NCBI GenBank assembly: GCA_002363035.1
Contig: DEWA01000040.1
Location: 1 to 58,703 of the forward strand
Length of the DNA: 58,703 nucleotides
Direction: 5' to 3'
Source of the DNA: Verrucomicrobia bacterium UBA3222
GTDB lineage: Bacteria > Verrucomicrobiota > Verrucomicrobiia > Opitutales > UBA9783
A program made the position numbers and the translations under genes. Below are positions 26,498-35,243 of this stretch, piece after piece. The first letter of the stretch is position 1, and every line of letters begins with the position of its first letter. The notes under the pieces were generated by a model. The model saw only the letters and a program-made list of their open reading frames with translations, was not told the DNA's origin and searched no databases.

Positions 26498-27751
26498 ATG
26501 CGTAAAAAGATTGTCCTTGTTGCATTCTACGAAGAGACGCCTTCGTCGATACAAAATGTGTCAAGGCGTATGGCTTTTCTTGGAAAGGCGCTTTCTGAAG
26601 ATAGTTACGACATTACATGGATTAAAAGTGGTTTCTCGCACGATAAAAAACAAAATTTATATGGAAAATCCGTCTATTGGTTAAATAAGCATTTTAAAAT
26701 CGTTCATATCCCGGGCATTGGTTATAAGCATAATGTTTCCGTTAAACGCTATCTACACGACTGGGTTTGTGCCAAACAAATGTTGTCCGTTTTGAAAAGT
26801 ATCGATTCTATCGGTACGATCGTTTGTTCCAACCAAAATATTGCTGCTTCGTATTTCGCCTGTCAATTTGCAAAAAAGAGACGTATTCCTTTTTTGTTCG
26901 ATTTAAGGGATCCATGGCCAGATGCATTTCCTTATGCTGTTAAAAACAAGTGGTTACAGCGCCTGGTAAAATTAGCTGTAAAACCAGACCAATATTTACT
27001 CAAAAGGACTTTGAAAGGCTCTTCCGCAATCATTTCGATGTCGCAAGATATGTTGCATTGGGGATTAAAAAAAATACGGCGTCAACGGAAATCGACAAAA
27101 ATATTTTACCTATGTACGGCTAAAGATATTTTTTTGACAAAGCATCAAACAGACGTTTTTTCAAAAAAATATGCACCTATGCTCGCACGAAAAGTATTCA
27201 GAGTTTTCTACATCAGCAAATGGGGCATTAACTTCCAACCATCGCTTTTAGTAGAACTTGCACGTCGAATGCAAAATGAAACCGTCGATTTTATTCTTTG
27301 CGGTGACGGCGACTATGGCGACAAGATTCGAGAAGAAACTGCGTTTTTGTCCAATGTTTTTCTGCCTGGTTACCTGTCGCATGAAGAAGCTTATTTTTTG
27401 GCAAAACATTGTCATTGCGGTATTGTATTCAGTTCAAATGAAAGCCTGGTTCAATTTACCAGAGTAACCCCGACGATTCCCAATAAAGTTTTTTTCCATT
27501 TCATGTGCGGCCTCCCGTTGCTCAACGGGATACCGGGTAAATTAGCAACTATCGTCAGACAGTACCGTATCGGACTCAATTTTCACGGAAATGATTTACA
27601 ACAATTACAAAAATTGCTCTTGCTGCTACGGAATGATGATAATTTGCGTCGTGCTATGGCGAAACAATCTCGATTATTTTTTGAAAAACATGCAAACCCT
27701 GAGAAAGTTTATACCGAATATGCCCAATTTGTGAAAGGATTTTGTAGATGA
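26498..27751 (+). CDS. Glycosyltransferase, GT4-like (WbuB type)
   Basis: 417 aa GT-B-fold protein without a signal peptide. The N-terminal half has the FDLRDPWPD motif typical of GT4 O-antigen transferases; the C-terminal half has ILCGDGDYGDKI and the acceptor-side block PTIPNKVFFHFMCGLPLL (normally E-x7-E region: here a Lys/Phe variant). Sequence and codons are AT-rich relative to the rest of the window, as is usual in O-antigen clusters. The linkage made cannot be read from sequence. Its stop overlaps the PIG-L gene start (ATGA). Confidence 0.75.
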   Translation: MRKKIVLVAFYEETPSSIQNVSRRMAFLGKALSEDSYDITWIKSGFSHDKKQNLYGKSVYWLNKHFKIVHIPGIGYKHNVSVKRYLHDWVCAKQMLSVLKSIDSIGTIVCSNQNIAASYFACQFAKKRRIPFLFDLRDPWPDAFPYAVKNKWLQRLVKLAVKPDQYLLKRTLKGSSAIISMSQDMLHWGLKKIRRQRKSTKIFYLCTAKDIFLTKHQTDVFSKKYAPMLARKVFRVFYISKWGINFQPSLLVELARRMQNETVDFILCGDGDYGDKIREETAFLSNVFLPGYLSHEEAYFLAKHCHCGIVFSSNESLVQFTRVTPTIPNKVFFHFMCGLPLLNGIPGKLATIVRQYRIGLNFHGNDLQQLQKLLLLLRNDDNLRRAMAKQSRLFFEKHANPEKVYTEYAQFVKGFCR

Positions 27752-28380
27752 AGTTACTCTTGTTAGCGCCTCATTGCGACGATGAAATGGCAGGACTTCC
27801 GCTTTACTTTTTTCTTCAAAGAAAAGGAGATGTTGAACTGAAAATACTTAGTTTCTCTCCTTGCAAAGAAACGGCACAATCGTTGCATTACGCAGAAGAT
27901 GTAATTGCCGAAGAAGAACAAGTAGCCTTACACAGCGTCGGAATACCTTTAGAAAGCACCCAAACATTTCAATTCCCCGTACGCCGTTTTTCAGAACATC
28001 GACAGGAGATTCTGGAAGAACTTATAAAAATTCGGACGGATTTTAACCCGGATATTGTTTTAGGCCCCAGTTCGTCGGATATACATCAGGATCATCAGGT
28101 GGTACATAACGAGATGTTACGTTGCTTCAAGAATAGCACAACCATTCTCGGTTGGTCTTATCCGTGGAACACATTCTGTGAAGAGAATAATGTTTTTTTT
28201 GAACTTGACGAGTCAATAATAAAAAAGCTGGTCGCATTTTGCGCCTTTTTTAAAACGCAAAAACACAAGCGCTACATGCAGGAAGATTTTGTAAGAGCCC
28301 AGTATATAACCGCTGGTATTAAAATCGGGAAACCGTTTGCAGTCGGGTATCGATGTATTCGTTTTCGAGGAGTACTTTAA
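27748..28380 (+). CDS. PIG-L/LmbE-family deacetylase
   Basis: 210 aa. The zinc-binding PHxDDE motif is intact (residues 8-13: His9, Asp11, Asp12) and the third zinc ligand is in HQDH (113-116). Family enzymes remove acetyl groups from GlcNAc-containing substrates. Here it probably de-N-acetylates a sugar precursor or the growing glycan, with the adjacent GNAT gene able to place another acyl group. It is translationally linked to both neighbours. Confidence 0.82.
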   Translation: MKLLLLAPHCDDEMAGLPLYFFLQRKGDVELKILSFSPCKETAQSLHYAEDVIAEEEQVALHSVGIPLESTQTFQFPVRRFSEHRQEILEELIKIRTDFNPDIVLGPSSSDIHQDHQVVHNEMLRCFKNSTTILGWSYPWNTFCEENNVFFELDESIIKKLVAFCAFFKTQKHKRYMQEDFVRAQYITAGIKIGKPFAVGYRCIRFRGVL

Positions 28381-28794
28381 ATGGAATTTGATATTCAACA
28401 AAAACCGTTAACAGCAGAACAAATGCAATTTATTGCAGAAGAATTTACCAAGTTGGACATTGAAATTTTTCACGCTCGGAATACGATTAAGCAATATACC
28501 TTTGTGGTCGAAAATCCGGATTACATCGGAAGCTTAAAGGCACGTCTTTCGTGGGGAAACTTTCACATAGTTGAACTTTTTGTACGAAAAGAAATGCGCC
28601 GTAAAGGAATCGGCACTAATTTAATTGGGCACGATGTTTCGGTGGCGCGGCAAGATAAGGCAAAATTCATCAGTATCAAAACGAGTTATATTGCGACAAA
28701 ACACTTCTATGAAAAACTTGGATTTCAACTTCATAATGCAATGCAAGGCTATGCATCAGGACTTGTTTTTTGGACTTTAGTACTGAAGCTATGA
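28381..28794 (+). CDS. GNAT-family N-acetyltransferase
   Basis: 137 aa. It has the GNAT core with the acetyl-CoA loop RKEMRRKGIGTNLI (R/Q-x-x-G-x-G/A) and the C-terminal FYEKLGFQ strand-helix. The start immediately follows the PIG-L stop. Its probable role is to acylate an amino sugar freed by the deacetylase; free-standing peptide or small-molecule acetylation is also possible. Confidence 0.75.
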   Translation: MEFDIQQKPLTAEQMQFIAEEFTKLDIEIFHARNTIKQYTFVVENPDYIGSLKARLSWGNFHIVELFVRKEMRRKGIGTNLIGHDVSVARQDKAKFISIKTSYIATKHFYEKLGFQLHNAMQGYASGLVFWTLVLKL

Positions 28795-29465
28795 AAAAGA
28801 TTGCCATCCATCAACCGAACTTTCTCCCGTGGCTCGGATATTTTTACAAAATGAAGCAATGTGATATATTTGTAATACTGGATGATGTTTTGGTATCAAA
28901 CAGTGGCTCTTATCTTACACAAATGAACATCAAGAATACGGATGGCAAAAAGCTTCAGATCTCGCTTCCAAAGAGAAAACACGCGCAAAACGCCCTTATC
29001 AACGAAGTTTTGTTTTCCGAAAATTATCCTTTTTTTTGCAAAAAATTTCTAAAAACCCTGCAAGTATGTTATTCGAAAGCTCCTCATTTTCGACTGCATT
29101 TTGATAACATTGAACGTATTTTGCACACTTCTTTCGAACGTTTGTATGAGTTAAACGTTGAACTCATAAAATATTGTGCAAAGAACTTAAACATCAATTG
29201 CCAAATAGTGTTTGCTTCGGATTTAAACAGTACTCAAAAGAAAGAAGCTCGCATCATCGATCTCGTAAAGAAATCAGGTGGTGACATTTATATTTCAGGG
29301 AACGGTGCAAAAAAATATCAGAAAGAAGAGGATTTTACTCAAAACGGTGTTCGATTGGTATACAGTGATTTTAAAATACAACCTTATCCGCAACTACATG
29401 GTGATTTTATCGGCGGATTGTCGGTTATTGATTTTTTATTTAATACGAACGGAGAAAGTTTTTAG
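28791..29465 (+). CDS. WbqC-like family protein
   Basis: 224 aa from the ATG at 28791, overlapping the GNAT stop (ATGA). It opens with the family signature IAIHQPNFLPWLGYFYKM and has the DDVLVSNSGSYLTQMNIK block that follows in the WbqC family. Members are found in O-antigen clusters; their biochemical role is not settled as far as I know. It is clearly part of the island. Confidence 0.8.
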   Translation: MKKIAIHQPNFLPWLGYFYKMKQCDIFVILDDVLVSNSGSYLTQMNIKNTDGKKLQISLPKRKHAQNALINEVLFSENYPFFCKKFLKTLQVCYSKAPHFRLHFDNIERILHTSFERLYELNVELIKYCAKNLNINCQIVFASDLNSTQKKEARIIDLVKKSGGDIYISGNGAKKYQKEEDFTQNGVRLVYSDFKIQPYPQLHGDFIGGLSVIDFLFNTNGESF

Positions 29466-29474
29466 ACGAAAGAC

Positions 29475-30617
29475 ATGAAGAGAATTTGCAATTTAACGAC
29501 CACCCATACACGGAACGATCAACGAGTTTTTTTGAAGGAATGTCTAACAGAAAAACAGAATTACGAAGTTCATTTGGTCGTCTGCGACGGAGAGTCAGAT
29601 GAATTAAAAGAAGGAATTCACGTTCATGCATTAAAAAGGTTCAAAACACAGTTTAGGAGAGTCACTTTTTCAACATTTGAGGTATATCGCAAGGCAAAAG
29701 CATTAAAAGCCGATATCTATGTGTTTCATGATCCTGATTTTCTATGGTTAGCCCTTCTTCTCAAAAGAAGAGACAGTGCTGTCATCTGGGACTGCCATGA
29801 AGTATATTTTGAAAAAAAACGACCGATCCAAAAAACTCTATGGTTCTTGCATCATATTTTGTTTTGGCTCTTCAAGTGGTTAGCGCCACTTATCGTAAGG
29901 CATTTGGATGGAGCTATCGCACCTTGCAACGGAATAAAAGACTGGTTGGCGGCTCTCGGCTGCAAAAAATGTTACTTATTACATAATTATGCATTAAAAA
30001 GGCAATTCTGGTGCATCGAACCTCCCAACTATAATAAAGCGGTACAACACATCTTATATATAGGATCTTTTTCCACCTCAAGAAACATTCATATCCTCAT
30101 TCAAGCTATCGCTCTTTGTAAGCATAAGAACGTGAGATTGACGTTATGCGGCTCAAATGCACGGAAGCCGTATGAGACATATTGCAGACAACTATCAGGT
30201 TGGAGTCGAGTTGAATTTTATCGCGATGCAAATAGAAAAGTGATAAGAGATCTGCAGGGGGAATGTTTTGCATCAGTAGTTTCGTATGCGTTTTTTGAAA
30301 AATCGGGTTCTTCACCTGCTAAGTTCTTTGAATATATGGCTTTATCTCTCCCTATCATCCTTGGCGGGAATAATGTGACTGAATTTTTTAAAGATCTTGT
30401 CTATAACAACGGTCACCCGCTCGGTTTAGTTGTCGATTCCGATCCGCAAGCAATCGCCAATGCCATCGATTACCTATATGAAAATAAAGAAGTTGCCAGG
30501 ACGATGGGGATGAATGGTCGAAAAGCGTTTGAAACAAAATATAATTTTGAATCGGAAGCGGACGGTTTTTTGAAATTTCTGGAAGAAGTATCTCAATCTA
30601 AAAATCCAAATAAATAA
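29475..30617 (+). CDS. Glycosyltransferase, GT4 family
   Basis: 380 aa GT-B protein. N-terminal domain with DIYVFHDPDFLWLALLL and WDCHEVY; C-terminal nucleotide-sugar domain with ILYIGSF...NIHILIQAI, RLTLCGSNA and the SSPAKFFEYMALSLPIILGG block, which carries the catalytic E-x7-E-like region. AT-rich like the first transferase. It starts ten bases after the WbqC-like gene, within the same operon. Donor and acceptor unknown. Confidence 0.8.
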   Translation: MKRICNLTTTHTRNDQRVFLKECLTEKQNYEVHLVVCDGESDELKEGIHVHALKRFKTQFRRVTFSTFEVYRKAKALKADIYVFHDPDFLWLALLLKRRDSAVIWDCHEVYFEKKRPIQKTLWFLHHILFWLFKWLAPLIVRHLDGAIAPCNGIKDWLAALGCKKCYLLHNYALKRQFWCIEPPNYNKAVQHILYIGSFSTSRNIHILIQAIALCKHKNVRLTLCGSNARKPYETYCRQLSGWSRVEFYRDANRKVIRDLQGECFASVVSYAFFEKSGSSPAKFFEYMALSLPIILGGNNVTEFFKDLVYNNGHPLGLVVDSDPQAIANAIDYLYENKEVARTMGMNGRKAFETKYNFESEADGFLKFLEEVSQSKNPNK

Positions 30618-30633
30618 TCCAAAAAAATTGTAT

Positions 30634-32547
30634 ATGTGCGGAATATTCGGGATTTTGAGCGCAAAGCCTTACAAAGTCACGCAGGCGTTTGCCAATAAAG
30701 TTTCCTCTTTGATGCACCTCAGAGGCCCGAATGCAACGGGCTTTTACGGGTATCACAGGGAAACCCAAAAAACTTTTCTGCAGTCGCAAGTACCTTACGA
30801 AGAAGCATGGAATGTGTTTTTTATGCACAAGCGTCTATCGATTTTGGATTTAGATACACATTCCAATCAGCCGATGCAAAGCTGTGACGGTCGGTATGTA
30901 ATTATTTTTAACGGTGAAATTTATAACTATAAAACACTTCGCCAAACATTGGGGCAACAAGGCGTTACATTTCAAACAGATTGCGATACGGAGGTACTGT
31001 TGCAGTACTTAATTCACGTGGGAGTTGAAAATTTGCAAGAACTTGAAGGGATGTTTTCGTTTGCGTTTTTTGATCGCGTTGAAAACAAGTGTATTTTGGC
31101 ACGGGATCCGTATGGCATTAAACCGCTGTATGTTTTCAAAACAGCCGACTTTTTCGCTTTTTCTTCACGCATTGACTGTCTGTTGGAGTTGTCGGAATGC
31201 AGTCGGAAAGCAAACATAAAACAATGCATCAACTATCTTGTATCGGGAAATATCGGTTACGATCCGACAACCGTTCTGAGAGACATCGTTCGGTGTAAAC
31301 CGGGACATGTAATAACCCTGCAAATAAGGGATGATAATCGTCTGTCATGTGAAACACATGAGTACTTTCGATGGGACCATTCAGAAAGCGCAGAACATCC
31401 TGATTTTAATACCTGCGTTCAAACGGTGCGCCGTTTGTTGGAAGAAAGTGTTGAAAAGCACTTGGCAAGCGATGTCCCCGTTTGTTGCAACTTATCGGGC
31501 GGCATTGATTCGTCCGGCATCACTGCTATTGCATCCCGATATCACTCCAATCTCACGGCATTCGCTTATCAGGCTGACGATCCGAAAATTGATGAATCCG
31601 GTTACGCCGAGTGCGTTGCCAAACACTGCGGCATTCGGTTGATTAAAGTAAAAATTCAGCCAACCGATTTAGAAAAAGATTTCGACCGTTATATCCTCCA
31701 ACAGGAGGAACTCTTCGGAGGCGCCTCTAATTACGCAAGTTATAAAGTATTTGAAGAGCAACAAAAACAAGGCTTTATCGTCAGTCTTAACGGACAGGGC
31801 GGAGATGAGGTGTTCACGGGATATGCGCCCTATCTGTCGAATGCGTTTCAAAGCTCGCTTACATCGCACAAATGGAAACGCGCCTTTAGCTTATTTAAAA
31901 CTTCTGCAAACAAACCTCGATTGATCGGTTTTTTTATTGATGAATACCTTAAAGATTTTCCGAAAATTCGATCGGCTTATCGAAAATTGGTTCGCGGAAG
32001 GGGTAATTACATTGGTTTTGGACCATACGCGTTAAGAACGCAGCTGGAGCTTCCGCCAAAAGTCGACTCTCTGCGCGAAGCACTCAATCTGACTCTCAAA
32101 GTTACCAGCATCCCGCACTTATTGCGGAGCGATGATAAAAATGCCATGGCGTTTTCGATCGAAAACCGCGTTCCGTTTTTATGGGATCCGTTGGTGCAGT
32201 TTGCCCACACATTGCCCGAGGAGTATTTAATTTCAAACGACGGATGGCAAAAGTTCATTCTGCGAAAAGCCATTGAAGATTGGGTTCCGAAAGAAATTGC
32301 CTGGCGTAAGGATAAAATCGGCTATGCACCGACGGAATCGCGTTGGCTTCTGGCAAACGCTTCCTTTGTGACGCATATATTGAGCAGTAAAGTTTTGGAT
32401 AAGTTGCCCGGAGTTCGTGCGGAAATTGTACGGGCGCACTGGAAGAAGATTGCCGACAGGAACCGCACGGACGGTTGGCGGAGCAATATTATTTGGCGAT
32501 ATATCAGTCTGATACGATGGATGGAATTGTTTCGCATTTCAGTGTAG
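30634..32547 (+). CDS. Asparagine synthetase-like amidotransferase (AsnB family)
   Basis: 637 aa from the ATG at 30634, which places Cys next to the initiator Met (MCGIFGIL) as the Ntn nucleophile of the glutaminase domain; a TTG at 30628 is less likely. The synthetase domain has the PP-loop (LSGGIDSSGI). In O-antigen clusters such enzymes amidate sugar uronic acids, and here it could act on the glycan containing GlcNAc3NAcA. Genuine free-asparagine synthesis cannot be excluded. It is the last gene before the second leader element. Confidence 0.85.
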   Translation: MCGIFGILSAKPYKVTQAFANKVSSLMHLRGPNATGFYGYHRETQKTFLQSQVPYEEAWNVFFMHKRLSILDLDTHSNQPMQSCDGRYVIIFNGEIYNYKTLRQTLGQQGVTFQTDCDTEVLLQYLIHVGVENLQELEGMFSFAFFDRVENKCILARDPYGIKPLYVFKTADFFAFSSRIDCLLELSECSRKANIKQCINYLVSGNIGYDPTTVLRDIVRCKPGHVITLQIRDDNRLSCETHEYFRWDHSESAEHPDFNTCVQTVRRLLEESVEKHLASDVPVCCNLSGGIDSSGITAIASRYHSNLTAFAYQADDPKIDESGYAECVAKHCGIRLIKVKIQPTDLEKDFDRYILQQEELFGGASNYASYKVFEEQQKQGFIVSLNGQGGDEVFTGYAPYLSNAFQSSLTSHKWKRAFSLFKTSANKPRLIGFFIDEYLKDFPKIRSAYRKLVRGRGNYIGFGPYALRTQLELPPKVDSLREALNLTLKVTSIPHLLRSDDKNAMAFSIENRVPFLWDPLVQFAHTLPEEYLISNDGWQKFILRKAIEDWVPKEIAWRKDKIGYAPTESRWLLANASFVTHILSSKVLDKLPGVRAEIVRAHWKKIADRNRTDGWRSNIIWRYISLIRWMELFRISV

Positions 32548-32601
32548 TAAAAAAACATACACAGTTTCCGCTATATGATAGTGTGCATTTGATACAAGTA
32601 C

Positions 32602-32686
32602 TAAATTTTTTCAAAAAAACACTTTACATCCAACAAAAAAACTCTAAGCATCAAAGTAGCTTTAAAAAAACCGTAAAGAGTCTTCC
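32602..32686 (+). repeat. Conserved leader element, copy 2 (upstream of MBOAT operon)
   Basis: Counterpart of 22314-22402, differing by a few substitutions and about three bases of gap. Conserved blocks are ACTTTACATCC (32621-32631), AAGCATCAAAGTAGCTTT (32646-32663) and GTAAAG (32673-32678). The same CTTTAC/GTAAAG and AAGC/GCTT stems can form, and the same TTTACA-17-AAGCAT spacing is kept. It lies between the asnB-type gene and the MBOAT gene. Confidence 0.75.
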
Positions 32687-32760
<74 letters not shown>

Positions 32761-32764
<4 letters not shown>

Positions 32765-34245
32765 TCTTTAACTCTCTGATTTTTGTCCTGTTCATTGCGT
32801 GTTTTTTTGCGCTTTGGTCGTTTGTTAAAAACCACACAACAATCCGTTGTTGTTATATTCTAGCGGCGTCGCTGTTTTTCTACGGGTGGTGGAATTGGTA
32901 CTATTTATTTGTTCTTATCCTCAGTGGCGTGATTGATTTTGCCGCCGCGTTGTTGATTGAAGGCAGCCCGAACAAACGACGAAAGAAGCTTTGGCTGACG
33001 CTTTCGATGCTCACAAACCTCGGATTACTCGGAACGTTCAAGTATTCGGAGTTTATCGTTGAAAATATCAACAACTTTCTGCATTTTCTCGGTTATACGG
33101 GAGCTGATTTGATCGTTAATCTGCCGGATTTTTTCCTCATCCTCCCGATCGGCATCAGCTTTTATACGTTTCAATCGATGTCCTATACGATCGATGTCTA
33201 TAAAGGCGATCTCAAACCAACAAGGAATATTCTGCATTTTTTTACCTACCTGACCCTGTTTCCGCAACTGGTGGCCGGCCCGATTGAACGCGCTTCCAAT
33301 CTTCTGCCGCAAATCACTCAAACGCCGAAATCGTTAACGGAAGAAGAACGTTTTCGGGCACTGTGCCTTATTATTTGGGGTTATTTCAAAAAAATGGTTA
33401 TCGCCGACAATTTGGCTTATGTGGTGGATAGGGCTTTCGACTCTATCGTCGCCAGTTGTGCTCTTTGGTGGTGGGTTATTGTTTTAGGTTTTGCGTTCCA
33501 GATTTACTGCGACTTTTCCGGCTACACGGATATTGCCCGAGGGTTGGCGCGTTGGATGGGATTGCGTTTAATGAAGAATTTTAACACACCCTATTTTTCT
33601 ACCGACATACGCGAGTTTTGGTCACGATGGCACATATCGCTTTCGTCATGGTTCCGCGATTACGTCTATATTCCGCTCGGCGGCAGTCGCAACGGCACGT
33701 GGCGCACCTATCGCAATTTATGGATTACCCTTGGGCTGTCGGGATTATGGCACGGTGCCGCCTGGACATTTGTCTGTTGGGGATTATGTCATGCATTGTT
33801 TTCAAGCATCGAACGTCTGTTTGGAGTTTGTACGACACTCAAAAAGAAAGGCTCTTTCGGAATAATACTCGCCTGGTTTCTAACGAGTGTGCAAATTCTC
33901 GTCGCCTGGGTTTTCTTCCGTTCCGAAGACTTATCACAAGCATTGGAAGTGCTGAAAGCCATGTTTTCGTTCAACTTCACCGGCGGCGCCCCGTTCGGAG
34001 AATTTTTCAGATGGGGCTTTATCGGTGTTAGGATGTCCACGAAACGAATCTATTTCACTCTTTTCGTTTGCGGATGTTTGTTTTTGGCGGAAGCATTTTG
34101 GTTGTTCTGCCGGAAAAGAAATCTCAATCTCGTTGAAAAGCTGAAAATTCCGCCTCTTGCACAGGCGGTGTTCATGGGAATTTTTCTGTTTCTTTGTGTT
34201 TTTCTGAGAGGTCCCGGGAAGCAGTTTATCTATTTTCAGTTCTGA
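32761..34245 (+). CDS. MBOAT-family polysaccharide O-acyltransferase (AlgI/DltB type)
   Basis: 494 aa with about eleven membrane segments. The N-terminus MIFNSLIFVLF is typical of the family and confirms the GTG start. The conserved His lies in SGLWHGAAWTFVCWGL, and WRRWHIS-type context appears as FWSRWHISLSSWFRDYVYIPLGG. The family moves acyl groups (usually acetyl) across the inner membrane for attachment to extracellular polysaccharide, helped by an SGNH partner such as AlgX/AlgJ, here the next gene one base downstream. The substrate is presumably the polymer encoded by the preceding cluster. Confidence 0.9.
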
Positions 34246-34246
34246 T

Positions 34247-35137
34247 ATGAATTTATTTAGGAGAAGCAGAACATTTGCGACAATAATCGTCGCGATAGTG
34301 TTGTTTCCTCTGATCGAGGATTTTGAAATTTTTAAAGAACAATCCGTCACAAATTTGTTCTTTTTCGAGAAAACTTTTGGGAAACAGGGGTACGACGTTG
34401 CGTTTCTTGGAGATTCCAGATGCCGAGCTGGTCTTTTACAGAAGCCGTTACAAGCGCATTTAGGGAATTTGGTGTTGTACAATCTTGGAATGAATAATGG
34501 TCGTATTAATCGCCTGTTATTGGAAATTGCTTCCGAAAGAATGAAAAAAAACGGGAAGCGCATTTTGTGTTTAAGTCTGACTTCATTGGATATCAGAAAG
34601 GATTCGAATAGCTCTGTTATTGTCGCAGGGATATTTTGTTTTCACTTGAAATCGTTGTGGGATACCACTCTCTCTGAGAGAGTGCGTACTCCTTTTATCG
34701 AGCCAATTCATACGAAAGGAAAAAAAATCGATCGAGACCTATGGTCTCAAGGATTCCGTTCGTACAGAAATCTGTTTACATTCTCACCCTTCTGCTCTTC
34801 CGATTTCCAACACTTCGTCCAAAATTTAAAGTGGTGCAAGCGCAATAACATCAAAGTCGTCGCCTATCGCATGGTTTCGTGCCGTGAAATGGATGAATTG
34901 GAAGATAAACTCAGCGGTGTCGATTGGAATAAAATCAAACAAGCCGTTCTCGATGAAGGTTTTGTTTGGCTTGAACGTCCGCCGTCGCCGTTGCTCGAGC
35001 AAATCGAAGAACATTGTCGCGATGCTTCCCACTTAAATGCGGAAGGTGCGGAATTATTCTCAAATTGGCTCGGGAATGAATTGGCAAAGCTCGATTGGTT
35101 CAAAGAAAATCAACAAATTTCCGAGATAAAGGAATAG
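34247..35137 (+). CDS. SGNH/AlgX-AlgJ-like acyltransferase partner
   Basis: 296 aa with an N-terminal membrane anchor (TIIVAIVLFPL, residues 12-22) and a periplasmic body. The SGNH catalytic elements are visible: Gly55-Asp56-Ser57 (LGDSR) as the nucleophile block and Asp259-x-x-His262 (DASHLNAEGA) as block V. This fits a periplasmic transferase that takes the acyl group handed over by the MBOAT protein. It begins one base after the MBOAT stop. The central region is divergent, so the family identity is inferred from motifs and position. Confidence 0.7.
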   Translation: MNLFRRSRTFATIIVAIVLFPLIEDFEIFKEQSVTNLFFFEKTFGKQGYDVAFLGDSRCRAGLLQKPLQAHLGNLVLYNLGMNNGRINRLLLEIASERMKKNGKRILCLSLTSLDIRKDSNSSVIVAGIFCFHLKSLWDTTLSERVRTPFIEPIHTKGKKIDRDLWSQGFRSYRNLFTFSPFCSSDFQHFVQNLKWCKRNNIKVVAYRMVSCREMDELEDKLSGVDWNKIKQAVLDEGFVWLERPPSPLLEQIEEHCRDASHLNAEGAELFSNWLGNELAKLDWFKENQQISEIKE

Positions 35138-35243
35138 AACCTCTCAGCAACAAGAGTTGGAAGCGCATCACCGTTGAATGGTCGTTTTTTGCGTTTCGAG
35201 AAAAAGTCCAAGTCAACACAACCGTGATATCAGCGCACATCCC